This document shows, piece after piece, positions 28,976 to 37,980 of a stretch of DNA of 64,000 nucleotides. The notes below the pieces were generated by a model. It was not told where the DNA came from and searched no databases. It saw nothing but the letters and a program-made list of their open reading frames with translations. The stretch's first letter is position 1. Each line of letters opens with the position of its first letter. This DNA comes from Sphaerisporangium viridialbum (GTDB taxonomy: Bacteria; Actinomycetota; Actinomycetes; Streptosporangiales; Streptosporangiaceae). The position numbers and the translations under genes were made by a program. The stretch is taken from NCBI RefSeq assembly GCF_049674955.1, contig NZ_CP187232.1, forward strand, positions 496,001 to 560,000. Reading direction: 5' to 3'.

Positions 28976-30388
28976 GTGACGATTCGTCGCGGTATCCCCC
29001 CGCTCGTCGTCGGTCTTACGCTGCTGCTCTCGTCCTGCTCGCAGGACGAGACGCCCAAGGTGCAGATCGGTGAGGTCAGGCGCGCCCCGGTCAGCGAGGT
29101 GGTCGAGGCCCCGGCGACCGTCGGCGCCCGAGCCACCGCCACGCTGCGGTCCTCCGCCGCGGGCACGGTCACCAAGCTGTACGTCCGCGAGGGCGAGACG
29201 GTCGACAAGGGGGAGATCCTCGCCAGGATCAGCTCCCCCCAGGCCGAGGACCAGCTCAAGCAGGCCCGGCAGGCCGAGCGGCAGGCGTCCAGGCCCGTGC
29301 GGCTCGGGGGCGGGGTCGCGGCGCCGGCCATCCGGCTCGCGGGCCTCCGCACCCCCTCGTCCCTCGATCGCAAGGTCGCGCGAGGGTTCACGAGGGCGCG
29401 CGCGGCGGCGAGGAAGATCAAGGACCGCCAGGTGAGGGCGCAACTGCTCGCCGCCATCGACGGCGCCGAGACGCGGCATCGTGCCCAGCGCGCCGCGCTG
29501 AACCAGATCACCCAGAGCCTGACGCGATCGGTGAACCAGGTGCTATCCCAGGTCAGCGGCCAGATCGGAGCGGGGCTGGGTGGGCTGGCGTCCTCCATGT
29601 CCTCCCTCCAGGCGGCGTCCAAGTCGCAGGCGAAGGCCGCGGTGAAGATCGCCGAGACGAACGTCAAGGGGTTGGTGATCAAGGCTCCCTTCGACGGGGT
29701 GGTCACCCTGGGCGGGCCGTCGGGCGGCGGCTCCCCGGGCCTCGGCTCCCTGCTGGGGCAGCTCCCCGCGGACCTGGCCGGCCAGGCGGGCGCCGCCGCC
29801 GGCTCGTCCGGCGGCGCGGGGGCCGCGACCTCCGGGGGCACGATCGCCACGGGCGTCCCGGTCGCGGCGGGCGACGCCATCGCGACCGTGACGGACGTCT
29901 CCAGGCTGACCCTCACCGCCGATGTGGACGAGACCGACGTGCTCATGGTCAGTCCCGGCACCAAGGCCGAGGTCGAGCTCGACGCGGCCTCGGGGGCCAC
30001 CTACCGGGCGAAGGTCACCGGGGTCGGCGTCACCCCCAAGGAGGGCACCACCGGAGGGGTGAGCTATCCCGTACGTCTCACGCTCGGCCAGGGGGCGTAC
30101 GACGACGGGGGAGACGCGCCCGTACCGAAACCGGGCATGAGCGCGGTCGTCCGGCTGACCGTGCGGGAGTCGCAGGACGCGGTGGCCGTGCCGGCGTCCA
30201 GCATCGTGACCAGCGGCAGGGAGACCGTGGTGTGGGTGGTACGCGCCGACGGCTCGGCGGAGCGCAGGGTGGTCAAGCTCGGCGCCCAGGGCGAGGCCGT
30301 GGTCGAGGTGGCGCGGGGCCTCTCCCCGGGCGAGCGGGTCGTCGTCAAGGGCGCCGACACCGTACGCCCAGGTCAGAAGCTCACGTGA
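28976..30388 (+). CDS. efflux periplasmic-adaptor-type (HlyD/MacA) lipoprotein
   Basis: 470 residues. The N-terminus VTIRRGIPPLVVGLTLLLSSCSQ is a lipoprotein signal. The body has a split biotinyl-lipoyl domain (GTVTKLYVREGETVDKGEILARI ... IKAPFDGVVTLG), a helical hairpin between them with a long inserted stretch, a Gly/Ala-rich insertion (~residues 245-290), and the beta-barrel and membrane-proximal domains. It is the adaptor of a MacAB-like ABC exporter. The GTG start appears leaderless. Its stop overlaps the ATPase gene by 4 bp. Confidence 0.88.
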   Translation: MTIRRGIPPLVVGLTLLLSSCSQDETPKVQIGEVRRAPVSEVVEAPATVGARATATLRSSAAGTVTKLYVREGETVDKGEILARISSPQAEDQLKQARQAERQASRPVRLGGGVAAPAIRLAGLRTPSSLDRKVARGFTRARAAARKIKDRQVRAQLLAAIDGAETRHRAQRAALNQITQSLTRSVNQVLSQVSGQIGAGLGGLASSMSSLQAASKSQAKAAVKIAETNVKGLVIKAPFDGVVTLGGPSGGGSPGLGSLLGQLPADLAGQAGAAAGSSGGAGAATSGGTIATGVPVAAGDAIATVTDVSRLTLTADVDETDVLMVSPGTKAEVELDAASGATYRAKVTGVGVTPKEGTTGGVSYPVRLTLGQGAYDDGGDAPVPKPGMSAVVRLTVRESQDAVAVPASSIVTSGRETVVWVVRADGSAERRVVKLGAQGEAVVEVARGLSPGERVVVKGADTVRPGQKLT

Positions 30389-31110
30389 CCGACCTGGACG
30401 GCGCTCCCGCGTTCGAGGCCATAGATCTCGCCCGGTCCTACAAGCTGGAGGGGGTGTCGGTCGACGCGCTGCGCGGGGTGAGCCTCCGCATCGACCGGGG
30501 CGAGTTCGTCGCCATCATCGGTCCCTCCGGGTCGGGCAAGTCGACGCTCATGCACCTGCTGGGCTGCCTGGACCGGCCCACCTCCGGCACGCTGCGGGTC
30601 AACGGCGTCGACGTGTCCACGCTGGACGACACCGGCCTCGCCGAGCTGCGCAACCAGGCGGTCGGGTTCGTGTTCCAGTCCTTCCACCTGCTCGGCCGCA
30701 CCTCCGCGCTGGAGAACGTCGCGCTGCCGCTCGTCTACAGGGGAGTGGGCAGGGCCGAACGGCGCGAGCGGGCCAGGCGGGCGCTTTCTGCGGTCGGTCT
30801 CGCGCACCGGCTGGACCACCGGCCGTCCCAGATGTCCGGAGGCGAGCAGCAACGGGTGGCGATCGCCCGGGCGCTGGTCGGCGATCCCAAGGTGGTGCTG
30901 GCCGACGAGCCGACCGGCAACCTGGACTCGCGCAACGGCCAGGAGGTGATGGGCATCCTGGCCGACCTCAACTCCGGGAGCGGCGTGGCCGTGGTCCTGG
31001 TCACCCACGAGCGCGAGGTCGCCGACCTGGCCCATCGGCGTATCCACGTCCGCGACGGCCTCATCGAGCTCGACACCGCACACGGGGACGGCGACGAGGG
31101 CGCGCCGTGA
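30385..31110 (+). CDS. ABC transporter ATP-binding protein (MacB/LolD-like)
   Basis: 241 residues with Walker A GPSGSGKST, Q-loop FVFQSFHLL, signature MSGGEQQRVAIARAL and Walker B VVLADEPTGNLDS. LLGRTSALENVALPLVYRGV is typical of the MacB/FtsE/LolD subgroup. It starts at GTG 30385 within a GTGA overlap with the adaptor gene and itself overlaps the permease gene in the same way, so the three are one operon. Confidence 0.95.
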   Translation: MTDLDGAPAFEAIDLARSYKLEGVSVDALRGVSLRIDRGEFVAIIGPSGSGKSTLMHLLGCLDRPTSGTLRVNGVDVSTLDDTGLAELRNQAVGFVFQSFHLLGRTSALENVALPLVYRGVGRAERRERARRALSAVGLAHRLDHRPSQMSGGEQQRVAIARALVGDPKVVLADEPTGNLDSRNGQEVMGILADLNSGSGVAVVLVTHEREVADLAHRRIHVRDGLIELDTAHGDGDEGAP

Positions 31111-32291
31111 GGACCGCCGAGGCGTTGCGCATGGCGCTTGAGGCGCTGAGGGTCAACCGGCTGCGCAGCGCGCTGACGATGTTCGGCGTCGTGGTCGGGG
31201 TGCTGGCCGTGGTCATCCTGGTCGCGATCGGCACCGGCGCCAAGGAGGCGATCGAGAGGGAGATCGCGGGGCTCGGAAGCAACATCATCCTGGTCGTCCC
31301 CGGGCAGGTGGGCCTCGGGGCCGCGCCCACCCAGAGCCGTCTGAACCTCGCGGACGTGGCGTTCGTCCGCCGGGTCGTCGGCGACCCGGCGAAGGTCACG
31401 GTGGCCGTCAACTCGGGCGAATCGGTGCGGGTGGGGCGCACCGAGGTCTTCGCCACCATCACCGGCACCGACGAGAACCTGCCGAACATCTTCGACCGGC
31501 CGCTCCGCCGGGGCCGCTACCTCAGCGCCACCGATGTGGACACGCGGCGGCGGGTGGCGGTTCTCGGCTCCGAGGTCGGGGCCAAGCTGTTCGGGGACGT
31601 CGACCCGGTCGGCCGCCAGGTCACGATCTCCGGGGTGCGGTTCCGGGTGATCGGCCTGTACGAGCCGTTGGGCGCGACGTTCGGCGTGGCCCGCGACCAG
31701 GAGGTCCACGTCCCCGTCACGACCGCGCAGCGCCTGATCGGGCTCTCGCGGATCAACGGCATCGCCGTCGGGGCCTCGGGGCCGGACGAGATCGAGCCGC
31801 TGCGAGAGCGGGTCGTCCAGGCGCTCGGCGGGCGCTACCCCGGCGAGCGGTTCAGCGCCGTGACGCAGACTCAGCTCCTCGGCACCATCGGGAGCGTGCT
31901 CGGCATGCTCACGGGAGTCCTGGCCGCCATCGCGGGCATCTCCCTGCTGGTCGGCGGCGTGGGCGTCTCCAACATCATGCTGGTCAGCGTGCGGGAGCGC
32001 ACGCGGGAGATCGGGCTGCGGAAAGCGCTCGGCGCCCGCCAGCGGGACGTCCTCGGGCAGTTCCTCATCGAGGCCGTGCTGCTCACCACGATCGGCGGGG
32101 TGCTCGGCATCCTGATCGGGGTGGGCGGCTCCCTGCTGATCCAGGCGGTCTCGCCGGTGCCGGCCTCGATCACCTGGTGGTCGATCGTCCTGGCCTTCGG
32201 CGTCTCGGTCGCGGTCGGCGTCTTCTTCGGCGTCGCCCCGGCGCGCAGGGCCGCCCGCCTCGATCCCGTCATCGCCCTGCGAGCGGAGTGA
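31107..32291 (+). CDS. ABC transporter permease (MacB/FtsX type)
   Basis: 394 residues: one N-terminal helix (LTMFGVVVGVLAVVILVAIG), a large extracytoplasmic MacB-PCD domain (residues ~45-270) and three C-terminal helices with the FtsX motif VSVRERTREIGLRKALGARQRDVLGQFLIEAVLLTTIGG. With the preceding ATPase and adaptor it forms a mechanotransmission-type exporter; the substrate is unknown. Confidence 0.93.
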   Translation: MRTAEALRMALEALRVNRLRSALTMFGVVVGVLAVVILVAIGTGAKEAIEREIAGLGSNIILVVPGQVGLGAAPTQSRLNLADVAFVRRVVGDPAKVTVAVNSGESVRVGRTEVFATITGTDENLPNIFDRPLRRGRYLSATDVDTRRRVAVLGSEVGAKLFGDVDPVGRQVTISGVRFRVIGLYEPLGATFGVARDQEVHVPVTTAQRLIGLSRINGIAVGASGPDEIEPLRERVVQALGGRYPGERFSAVTQTQLLGTIGSVLGMLTGVLAAIAGISLLVGGVGVSNIMLVSVRERTREIGLRKALGARQRDVLGQFLIEAVLLTTIGGVLGILIGVGGSLLIQAVSPVPASITWWSIVLAFGVSVAVGVFFGVAPARRAARLDPVIALRAE

Positions 32292-32479
32292 CCCACGTGA
32301 CACATGGGGCCGTACTGCCGTGTTCTGGTTCGTACGGTGACGGCGTCGGCGGGTGATCACAAGCGGTGCGGTACGGTCGTTTTCATGAGCGTGCGCGGTG
32401 AGCTTTCGATCCCGCGCCCCCGGCCTGGCCGAGTCTTTACGCTCCGCCGTGGCCGATCCGTCGTGGGCGAGGTGATGGC

Positions 32480-33643
32480 GTGAGCCGGTCCGTGCGGGTT
32501 GTCTGGGACGACGAGCTGGTCTCGTACGACTTCGGGCCGGATCATCCTCTGGCGCCCGTCAGGGTCGAGCTGACGATGGCGCTGGCCCGCGAGCTCGGAG
32601 TGCTCGACAAGGTCGAGCTGGTGGGGTGCGCCCCGGCGACCGACGACGAGCTGGCCCTGGTGCACGAGCGCGACTACATCGACGCGGTGCGGCGCGTGTC
32701 CGCCGACGGCAGGCCCGACCTCGCGTGCGGGCTGGGCACGCCCGACAACCCCGCCTTCGTCGGCGTGCACGAGGCGTCGGCCCTGGTCGCGGGCGCCACG
32801 CTCGCCGCCGCCCGCGCGGTGTGGACGGGCGGGGCCGAGCACGCGCTGAACATCGCAGGAGGGCTGCACCACGCCATGCCGGGGTCGGCGAGCGGCTTCT
32901 GCGTGTACAACGACCCGGCGCTGGGCATCGCGTGGATGCTCTCGCAGGGCGCGCGGCGCATCGCGTACGTCGACGTCGACGTCCACCACGGGGACGGCGT
33001 CCAGGCGATGTTCTACGACGACCCGAGGGTTCTCACGATCAGCCTGCACGAGAGCCCGCGCACGCTGTTCCCCGGCACCGGCTTCCCCACCGAGACCGGC
33101 GCCGAGGGGACGGCCGTCAACGTCGCGCTCCCGGCCGGCTGCGGGGACACCGGGTGGCTGCGGGCGTTCCACGCGGTGGTCCCGCCGCTACTGCGGGAGT
33201 TCGACCCCGAGGTGCTGGTCACCCAGCACGGCTGCGACAGCCACGCCCTCGACCCGCTGGCCCATCTCATGCTGAGCCTCGACGGCCAGCGCCAGGCGTA
33301 CGCCGCGCTGCACTCGCTGGCCCACGAGACGGCGGGCGGCAGGTGGCTGGCGACGGGCGGTGGCGGTTACGAGCTGGTGCAGGTGGTCCCCCGCGCGTGG
33401 AGCCATCTGATCGCCGAGGCCGCGGGCGACCCGGTCGACCCGGGCACGCCGACGCCGCAGAGCTGGCGTGATTTCGTCAGGGTGCGTACGGGCGAGGTGC
33501 CGCCGCTGACCATGACCGACGGTCGTAGCCCGGAATTTCAGCATTTCTCCGGTGGTTACGACCCTGGGGACGCTATTGACCGAGCCATCATGGCAACGCG
33601 GAAGGCGATCTTCCCTTTTCACGGGCTGGACCCCCTGCCCTGA
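32480..33643 (+). CDS. AcuC-like histone-deacetylase-family protein
   Basis: 387 residues, class I/II deacetylase fold: GPDHPLAPVRVELTMALARELG, GGLHHAMPGSASGFCVYND and the zinc-binding DVDVHHGDGVQAMFYDD, with the later Asp in the TQHGCDSHALDPLAHL region and GGGGYELV. Bacterial AcuC removes acetyl groups from acetyl-CoA synthetase; that role is inferred. GAGGTGATGGC precedes the GTG start. The 188 bp upstream contain no other gene. Confidence 0.9.
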   Translation: MSRSVRVVWDDELVSYDFGPDHPLAPVRVELTMALARELGVLDKVELVGCAPATDDELALVHERDYIDAVRRVSADGRPDLACGLGTPDNPAFVGVHEASALVAGATLAAARAVWTGGAEHALNIAGGLHHAMPGSASGFCVYNDPALGIAWMLSQGARRIAYVDVDVHHGDGVQAMFYDDPRVLTISLHESPRTLFPGTGFPTETGAEGTAVNVALPAGCGDTGWLRAFHAVVPPLLREFDPEVLVTQHGCDSHALDPLAHLMLSLDGQRQAYAALHSLAHETAGGRWLATGGGGYELVQVVPRAWSHLIAEAAGDPVDPGTPTPQSWRDFVRVRTGEVPPLTMTDGRSPEFQHFSGGYDPGDAIDRAIMATRKAIFPFHGLDPLP

Positions 33644-33720
33644 TCCCGCCAGGCGGGGTGGCCGCCGGTGCGTACTGCCGTGAAGGTTGCACATGGGTGC
33701 ACAAGTGGACGGAGTGAACG

Positions 33721-34527
33721 ATGGAGACCGCGACTGCTCTTTCGCGGGAAGAGCTGAGAGACCACCTGATCCGGACGAAGATCGCCGGTGACGTGGCCAC
33801 CAGCCGGGAGAACAACCTAGATCACTATCGCTCGCTCGCCGTACGGGATCCCCACTACATGTTCGGCCTCACCATGGACGGTGACTGGACCTACCGCGAC
33901 ATCCTCTCGCTGATGTCGAAGGCCGCCGGGGTCGTGGCCGACCCCGAGTACCGCCACGGGCAGGACACGATCGACCCCGACCGTACGATCGACGCCCTCG
34001 ACGCGATGGGCGACCGCATCGCCGCCGTGCTCAAGCGCGACAACCCCAGGGTCCTCATCGCCACGGGCCACCCCACGGGGCTTCTCACCACGCACCTCGC
34101 GCTGGCGCGGCTCGCCAGGGGGCACGGGGCCACGATCCTCACCCCCGGAGAGCAGCGGTCCTTCGCGAGCGGAGGCCTCGGCCGCAGGCGCCGCATCCGC
34201 TACCTGGACAACGTGGCGATGCTGGACGACGGTGGCGCCCTGGTCCACACCCACGACCCCGCCCCGATGCAGGCGATGCTCGCGGAGCTCGCGGAGCTCG
34301 GGGACGGCAAGCCCGATCTGGTGATCGGCGACCACGGCTGGGCCGGCGCGGCGGGCGAGGCGGGGGTCGAGACGGTCGGATTCGCCGACAGCAACGACCC
34401 CGGGCTGTTCGTCGGCGAGGCCGAGGGCAAGATCGCCGTGACCGTGCCGCTCGATGACAACGTGCTTCCGCGCCACTACGATCCGTTGACGCGCTATCTG
34501 GTCTCACGGGTCGAGAGTGGCCTGTGA
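33721..34527 (+). CDS. conserved actinobacterial protein, predicted phosphatase
   Basis: 268 residues. I recall this family only as actinobacterial proteins labelled phosphatase; no catalytic motif is clear to me by eye. Conserved-looking stretches are RDPHYMFGL near the N-terminus, RVLIATGHPTGLLTTHLALARLARGHGATIL in a Rossmann-like middle, and DLVIGDHGWAGAAGEAGVETVGFADSNDPGLFVGEAEGK near the end. It follows the AcuC-like gene by 77 bp and may be cotranscribed. Confidence 0.6.
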   Translation: METATALSREELRDHLIRTKIAGDVATSRENNLDHYRSLAVRDPHYMFGLTMDGDWTYRDILSLMSKAAGVVADPEYRHGQDTIDPDRTIDALDAMGDRIAAVLKRDNPRVLIATGHPTGLLTTHLALARLARGHGATILTPGEQRSFASGGLGRRRRIRYLDNVAMLDDGGALVHTHDPAPMQAMLAELAELGDGKPDLVIGDHGWAGAAGEAGVETVGFADSNDPGLFVGEAEGKIAVTVPLDDNVLPRHYDPLTRYLVSRVESGL

Positions 34528-34848
34528 GGCGACCTCCACCCAATCCGGTCGTCCCCTAACCGCTGTTTCGCGCGCGCATTCGGGGTCTGACGTCGACCGT
34601 TTGCCAACTTTTTTATGATCCCGGGCGACTCTAATGGGACACAGTTAGACCGGCCACAAGATCGGGATCAGGGCTCGGCCTGGCTGCTGGCCAGCGATTT
34701 TCTCCGTTCTGGTGGCAGGCGTCTCCGCAGACTGATGGAATAGGGGGTTTGCGCGATCGGAGACGCGTTCTACGCTGACAGCAGTACACGTGCGTGAGCA
34801 ATGGCACCAGTGGGGATAACCCGGAAACACGTGCGGAAGAGGCGTCCG
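34528..34848. other. non-coding gap with a promoter for the HTH gene
   Basis: About 320 bp without a convincing gene. A plausible promoter is TTGCGC (34749-34754), 16 bp, TACGCT (34771-34776), giving a leader of ~65 bases to the HTH gene. A TTTTTTATGATC stretch at ~34608 is the most AT-rich part. Confidence 0.4.
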
Positions 34849-35052
34849 ATGGGTGCAGGCGAAAGACCTCTCAGCGAGGTGAAGTTCCTGACGGTGGCAG
34901 AGGTTGCCACTGTCATGCGGGTGTCCAAGATGACGGTGTACCGGCTCGTCCACTCGGGTGAGTTACCGGCCATCCGGGTCGGGCGATCCTTCAGGGTGCC
35001 TGAGCAAGCGGTGCACGACTACCTGAGGGATGCGTTCATCGAAGCGGGTTGA
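34849..35052 (+). CDS. excisionase-like helix-turn-helix DNA-binding protein (Rv0500A-type)
   Basis: 67 residues: VKFLTVAEVATVMRVSKMTVYRLVHSGELPAIRVGRSFRVPEQAVHDYL is a MerR/excisionase-type HTH, very highly conserved in actinobacteria and found directly before bS22 and the epimerase, as in mycobacteria (Rv0500A). Despite the label it is chromosomal housekeeping, not a phage excisionase. The ATG at 34849 has GAGG upstream; a GTG near the conserved VKFL is an alternative. Confidence 0.9.
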   Translation: MGAGERPLSEVKFLTVAEVATVMRVSKMTVYRLVHSGELPAIRVGRSFRVPEQAVHDYLRDAFIEAG

Positions 35053-35394
35053 CTGGACCAGTAGCGACATCACCGTTCACCTGGTCGAGACCGCTGGACT
35101 ATGAGCGTATGGTTCGCCAGGGGTGCGAAACCGACCGGAGCGGGGTGGGCGGCCGACCGCCCACGTCTGGCCGGTCGTGGGGCGCGACCCCTCGGCGGGC
35201 TACGCGGGTTCCCCCCGGGGAGCGATCGACCGTGAATCGCCGGTAGGCTGTTGAATCGGTGTGCTTCTTGCGAGGCGCCGATCTGGGTTCCCGGGTATGC
35301 CGTGGCAACGGCGTGTCCAGGCGCTCAGGGCGGCGAGCGACTCGCCGGAGGGCACACACCGACTTGACAAAACCTACCTTCACCTGGGGGTCCC
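35053..35394. other. non-coding leader region before bS22
   Basis: About 340 bp without a convincing gene. It contains a TAGGCT hexamer at ~35244 and TTGACA at 35363, but the latter is too close to the bS22 start to be its -35 unless initiation is inside the gene. A GC-rich segment (35150-35230) could fold strongly. Confidence 0.3.
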
Positions 35395-35493
35395 GTGGGC
35401 TCTGTGATCAAAAAGCGTCGTAAGCGCATGGCCAAGAAGAAGCACCGCAAGCTTCTGAAGAAGACCCGCATCCAGCGGCGTAACAAGAAGTAA
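35395..35493 (+). CDS. small ribosomal protein bS22 (AURKAIP1/COX24 domain), 32 aa
   Basis: A 33-codon frame starting at GTG encodes MGSVIKKRRKRMAKKKHR..., over half Lys/Arg and ending RRNKK. It matches the tiny basic protein bS22 of actinobacterial 30S subunits (mycobacterial Rv0500B). CTGGGGG lies upstream of the start. Position between the HTH gene and the epimerase agrees with the conserved order. Confidence 0.95.
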   Translation: MGSVIKKRRKRMAKKKHRKLLKKTRIQRRNKK

Positions 35494-35598
35494 CAGCGCG
35501 GACCGACGACGCAGAGCGGCGGGCCGGGTGTGAGGGATCACGAGCCCGGTGAGCACCCGAGCAAGCGCGACCCACAAACGTGATTCTGCGAGGCGCCG

Positions 35599-36639
35599 AT
35601 GACCCACACAGTGCTTGTCACCGGGGTCTCCCGACACATCGGCGCCCGAGTGGCGAGCGTCCTCGCAGCGGACCCGGACATCGACCGGGTCATCGGAGTG
35701 GACACCGTGCCGCCGCCCTCGCTCACGCGAGACGGCGGCGGCGTCGCGCTGGGCCGTACGGAGTTCGTCCGGGTTGATCTGCGCAGCCCGGACATCGCAC
35801 AGGTCATCGCGGCGGCCGACATCGACACCGTTGTGCACATGAGCCTGGTCAGCGCTCCCTCGAAGAGCGCCGGCCGGTTGTACATGAAAGAGCACAACGT
35901 CATCGGCGCCATGCAGCTGCTGGCGGCCTGCCAGCGGTCGGCGACGGTGCGCAGGGTGGTGGTCCGCTCCACGACCGCGGTGTACGGCTCCTCCTCGCAT
36001 GACCCGGCGGTCTTCACAGAAGAGGCCGAGCCGATCGAGGTGGCGAGCTCCGGCTACGCCAAGGACGCCACCGAGGTCGAGGCGTACGTCCGCGGCTTCG
36101 CCCGGCGGCGGCCCGACGTGACGGTCTCGACCCTGCGCTTCGCGAACTTCATGGGGCCGGGCGTCGACTCGCCGTTGACGCGTTATTTCGTCCAGCCTGT
36201 CTTGCCGACCGTGCTCGGCTTCGACCCCCGCCTGCAGTTCGTCCACGAGGACGACGGGGTGGAGGTGCTGCGCCGCATGGCCGTGGAGGACCACCCCGGC
36301 ACGTTCAACGTGGTCGGCGACGGTGTCATGCTGCTGTCGCAGTGCGTACGCAGGAGCGGCCGGCCGACGGTGCCGGTGCCGGCCACCGCCTTCCGCGTCA
36401 TCGGTGACCTCGCCCGCAGTGTCGGGCGGGTCGACTTCTCTCCCGAGCAACTCGCCCTGATGAGCTACGGACGCGCCGTCGACCCCGACAGGCTCGTGGC
36501 GGAGCTCGGCTGGCGGCCGAAGTTCACCACCGCGTCGGCGTTCGATGATTTCCTCCACTCGCGTGGCCTGTTTGGTGGTATGCCACTCGCTGTGATCGAC
36601 TGGATCACGACAGTCATGGGTGGAGGGGTGAAACGGTGA
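35599..36639 (+). CDS. NAD-dependent epimerase/dehydratase family protein (Rv0501/GalE2-like)
   Basis: 346 residues, extended SDR fold: N-terminal VLVTGVSRHIGARVASVL, then VVHMSLVS, STTAVYGSSSHDP and a later SGYAKDATE region where the usual YxxxK is found as Y-A-K-D (Tyr then Lys two residues on), so the catalytic pair may be altered. Family members act on nucleotide sugars, but this syntenic group is uncharacterised. It overlaps the acyltransferase gene by 4 bp. Confidence 0.85.
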   Translation: MTHTVLVTGVSRHIGARVASVLAADPDIDRVIGVDTVPPPSLTRDGGGVALGRTEFVRVDLRSPDIAQVIAAADIDTVVHMSLVSAPSKSAGRLYMKEHNVIGAMQLLAACQRSATVRRVVVRSTTAVYGSSSHDPAVFTEEAEPIEVASSGYAKDATEVEAYVRGFARRRPDVTVSTLRFANFMGPGVDSPLTRYFVQPVLPTVLGFDPRLQFVHEDDGVEVLRRMAVEDHPGTFNVVGDGVMLLSQCVRRSGRPTVPVPATAFRVIGDLARSVGRVDFSPEQLALMSYGRAVDPDRLVAELGWRPKFTTASAFDDFLHSRGLFGGMPLAVIDWITTVMGGGVKR

Positions 36640-37580
36640 AGCTACCGCACGACTTGCGCGATGAGGAGTCCCGAGACGCTCAGGTCATCCCCATCACGGC
36701 CGCGCGGCGGCGCTCCGGCAACGGCAGGGCCGACGCCGTCGAGGACCGCCTCGCGGAGTTCCTGGCCTTCCTGCGGCGCCGGTTCGCCGGGGAGTACGAG
36801 GTCGACGAGTTCGGCTTCGACCCTGAGCTGAACGACAAGGTGCTCCTTGAGCTGATCCGCCCGCTCTACCGGCACTGGTTTCGGGTGCAGGCCGTGGGCC
36901 TTGAGAACGTGCCGCGCGAGGCGGGGGCGCTCGTCGTCGCCAACCACTCCGGCACCGTCCCGGTCGACGCCCTCATGCTCCAGGTGGCCCTCCACGACGA
37001 GCATCCCGCGCACCGCCCGCTGCGGCTGCTCGGCGCCGACCTGGTCTACCAGCTTCCGATCCTCGGCCACCTGTCACGCAAGTCGGGCCACACGCTCGCC
37101 TGCCCCGAGGACGCCGACCGGCTGATGCGCAAGGGCGAGCTGGTCGGGGTGTTCCCCGAGGGCTTCAAGGGCGTGGGCAAGCCCTTCTCGGAGCGGTACA
37201 AGCTGCAACGATTCGGCCGGGGCGGCTTCGTGGCCTCCGCGATCAGGGCCCAGGTGCCGATCATCCCGTGCTCGATCGTCGGCGCGGAGGAGATCTATCC
37301 CAAGATCGGCGACATCCGGTCGCTCGCGCGGCTGCTCGGCCTGCCGTACATCCCGATCACGCCGCTGTTCCCGTGGCTCGGGCCGCTCGGCCTGCTGCCG
37401 CTGCCGTCCAAGTGGATGATCCAGTTCGGCGAGCCCGTGCGCACCGACGAGTACGACCCGGAGGAGGCCGACGACCCGATGCTGGTCTTCAACCTCACCG
37501 ACCAGGTCCGCGAGCTGGTCCAGCAACAGCTCAACCGTCTCCGCCTCCAACGCGGCCACGCCTTCCCCCCGTTCTTCTGA
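36636..37580 (+). CDS. PlsC-type lysophospholipid acyltransferase (Rv0502-like)
   Basis: 314 residues. The acyltransferase blocks are present: NHSGTVPVDALML (NH-x4-D with catalytic His/Asp), FPEGFKG and VPIIPCSIVGAEEIYP. It is likely peripheral to the membrane and acylates a glycerolipid or related acceptor. The GTGA overlap with the epimerase gene indicates coupling. The last ~110 bp of the gene are duplicated in diverged form at 37850-37960. Confidence 0.9.
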   Translation: MKLPHDLRDEESRDAQVIPITAARRRSGNGRADAVEDRLAEFLAFLRRRFAGEYEVDEFGFDPELNDKVLLELIRPLYRHWFRVQAVGLENVPREAGALVVANHSGTVPVDALMLQVALHDEHPAHRPLRLLGADLVYQLPILGHLSRKSGHTLACPEDADRLMRKGELVGVFPEGFKGVGKPFSERYKLQRFGRGGFVASAIRAQVPIIPCSIVGAEEIYPKIGDIRSLARLLGLPYIPITPLFPWLGPLGLLPLPSKWMIQFGEPVRTDEYDPEEADDPMLVFNLTDQVRELVQQQLNRLRLQRGHAFPPFF

Positions 37581-37597
37581 CGGGTCTCCCTGGGAAC

Positions 37598-37647
37598 GGG
37601 CCTCGCTGCGCTCGGACTGTGTTCACAGGAGGAGCTTCGCTCCCAAC
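37598..37647 (+). repeat. dispersed repeat R1
   Basis: A 50-bp sequence beginning GGGCCTCGCTGCGCTCGGAC and ending GAGCTTCGCTCCCAAC. The same sequence occurs inverted at 42007-42051 with two substitutions and a 3-bp deletion. The 3' end GGAGC-TTC-GCTCC is itself a small hairpin. Confidence 0.7.
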
Positions 37648-37849
37648 CCCGGCGCACCTCGACGCCTACAGCGAGTCCAGAACCATCGGCGCCACACGGC
37701 CACGGCTCGCAACGTCACCCCGGCCGCTGGCCGGCGGGCCATTGAGCCGTACGCCTGCTCAGGCCGCTCAAGCATCGTGGCCGGCGGCGACAGGTCAGGC
37801 GATCTCGGTCAGCCCTCGGCTTGCCGTGCCCTGAACATGCTCCAGCGAA

Positions 37850-37960
37850 GGCCGACGACCCGACCCTGGACTTCAACCCCACCGACCGGGTCCGCGAGCT
37901 GGTCCAGCAACAACTCAACCGCCTCCGCCTCCAATGCGGCCAGGCCTTCCCAATTCTTCA
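37850..37960 (+). pseudogene. diverged partial duplicate of the acyltransferase C-terminus
   Basis: This segment repeats 37466-37577 at roughly 85% identity in the same frame: ADDPTLDFNPTDRVRELVQQ against ADDPMLVFNLTDQVRELVQQ in the intact gene. No start codon with a plausible ribosome binding site precedes it and it lacks the catalytic part, so it is a gene fragment. The frame runs on past the original stop position. Confidence 0.75.
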
Positions 37961-37980
37961 TACCGCAGGTCGGCACACCG

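Larger units (their letters stand above)
37581..37980. other. junction of the accessory region: repeat R1 and duplicated acyltransferase tail
   Basis: About 400 bp without an intact gene. It holds the 50-bp repeat R1 (37598-37647), ~200 bp of unassigned sequence and the diverged copy of the acyltransferase 3' end. It marks the left edge of the island relative to the conserved backbone. Confidence 0.6.

Noticed and set aside
34849..35052. Reading the excisionase-like HTH gene as evidence of a prophage or integrative element
   Set aside because: It is the conserved housekeeping neighbour of bS22 in actinobacteria, not part of a mobile element.
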